NCBI GenBank assembly: GCA_903953805.1
Contig: CAJBLC010000085.1
Span: 1 to 5,637, forward strand
Reading direction: 5' to 3'
Origin: an uncultured Actinomycetes bacterium
GTDB lineage: Bacteria > Actinomycetota > Actinomycetes > Nanopelagicales > Nanopelagicaceae
DNA length: 5,637 bases
In this document: positions 5,198 through 5,637 of the stretch, one piece after another
How positions within the stretch are numbered: position 1 is the first letter of the stretch
How the letters are laid out: the number at the start of each line of letters is the position of its first letter
Position numbers and translations under genes: made by a program
The notes under the pieces: generated by a model
Databases searched by the model: none
Told to the model about the DNA's origin: nothing
What the model saw: only the letters and a program-made list of their open reading frames with translations

Positions 5198-5637
5198 TTA
5201 CTCCGGGTCCGCTACAACAACCATCGCTACGCGTATAACGCGCTCTTTAAAGCGATAACCAGGCTGAAGTACCTTAATAACAGTGGTTTGCGTGACTTCG
5301 GCTGAGGTCTCATGGGCGATCGCCTCATGGATATTGGGATCGAATGGATCCTTCTCAGCGCCGAACTTGGTGAGGCCAAGCTTGTCGGTGACCGCGGTGA
5401 AGCGATCGGCAACAGCCTTGAAGCCGCCAGTGAGTTCATTGTGCGCAGCAGCGCGATCAAAGTCATCGAGAATCGGAAGAAGGTCAACCAATACCGAAGC
5501 GGTTGTGATCTCGTGCGCTGCGAGGCGCTCTTTATCTACCCGCTTACGGTAATTAGAAAAATCTGCCTGCAACCGTTGTAAGTCGTTGGTGAGTACTGCA
5601 ACTGGATCTTGATCAACAACATCCTGCGCAACATCAC
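5198..5637 (-). CDS. grpE: Nucleotide-exchange factor GrpE (5' part outside window)
   Basis: GrpE releases ADP from DnaK and resets the chaperone cycle. The frame is open to the right edge: 145 residues are visible, and the N-terminus lies outside the window. The visible part begins with an acidic stretch (DVAQDVVDQD), then the coiled-coil segment LQRLQADFSNYRKRVDKERL typical of the GrpE dimer helix, then LLPILDDFDRAA. The C-terminal beta domain shows GLTKFGAEKDPFDPNIHEAI, VLQPGYRFKERVIRVAMV and the end VVVADPE. A TTG at 5570-5572 falls within the coiled coil and is an ordinary leucine codon, not the start. The stop is 3 bp before dnaJ. The order grpE-dnaJ-hspR implies dnaK immediately upstream, beyond the window. 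Confidence 0.95.
   Translation of the reverse strand, partial: DVAQDVVDQDPVAVLTNDLQRLQADFSNYRKRVDKERLAAHEITTASVLVDLLPILDDFDRAAAHNELTGGFKAVADRFTAVTDKLGLTKFGAEKDPFDPNIHEAIAHETSAEVTQTTVIKVLQPGYRFKERVIRVAMVVVADPE
5201..5204 (-). promoter_or_regulatory. Shine-Dalgarno of dnaJ, inside the grpE 3' end
   Basis: GGAG on the minus strand lies 6 nt before the dnaJ ATG (5194-5192) and within the last codons of grpE. It is the clearest ribosome-binding site in the window and fixes the dnaJ start. The placement suggests that ribosomes finishing grpE feed dnaJ. Confidence 0.7.

Noticed and set aside
5570..5572. TTG as the grpE start codon
   Set aside because: The frame is open to the window edge, and the upstream residues continue the GrpE coiled coil and acidic N-terminus.

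Overview
The window looks like a compact, moderate-GC actinobacterial chromosome segment. The evidence is a GrpE, zinc-finger-less DnaJ and HspR cluster in the actinobacterial order, an OPRT whose sequence is of actinobacterial type, very short or negative gene spacing, and about 50% GC in sampled lines of the main genes. A streamlined freshwater actinobacterium (for example Nanopelagicales/acI or a low-GC Microbacteriaceae) is my inference. Nothing in the window proves the genus.

Layout, left to right. Positions 1-61 may hold the last codons of an unidentified plus-strand gene. Positions 62-138 are a short control region with an imperfect inverted repeat next to the first start codon. Positions 139-779 hold a two-gene plus-strand operon with an ATGA overlap: a small nucleotidyltransferase-like (MNT) protein followed by a HepT/DUF86 HEPN-domain protein, that is, a type VII-like toxin-antitoxin pair. 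The pair is AT-rich (about 41-43% GC by hand count). It has lost both the MNT catalytic motifs and the tyrosine that MntA enzymes modify on HepT. It converges on pyrE (776-1309, minus), and the two stop codons share one TTAA.

Divergent from pyrE, with only 18 bp between starts, is a plus-strand DUF1800-DUF1501 pair (1328-3900). The DUF1501 protein has a Tat signal peptide, and the DUF1800 protein has no visible export signal. The pair converges, again through a shared TTAA, on the minus-strand heat-shock genes hspR (3897-4274), dnaJ (4274-5194) and grpE (5198 to beyond the right edge). dnaK presumably lies beyond the right edge.

How the genes work together: GrpE and DnaJ are the nucleotide-exchange factor and J-protein co-chaperone of DnaK, and HspR is the repressor of that operon, so the right third is a self-regulated chaperone cassette. 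pyrE is pyrimidine housekeeping. The DUF1800-DUF1501 pair is a conserved exported pair of unknown function. The toxin-antitoxin pair is the accessory element and the most interesting part of the window. I see no tRNA, rRNA, CRISPR array, insertion sequence or prophage gene. No gene-free stretch exceeds about 80 bases.
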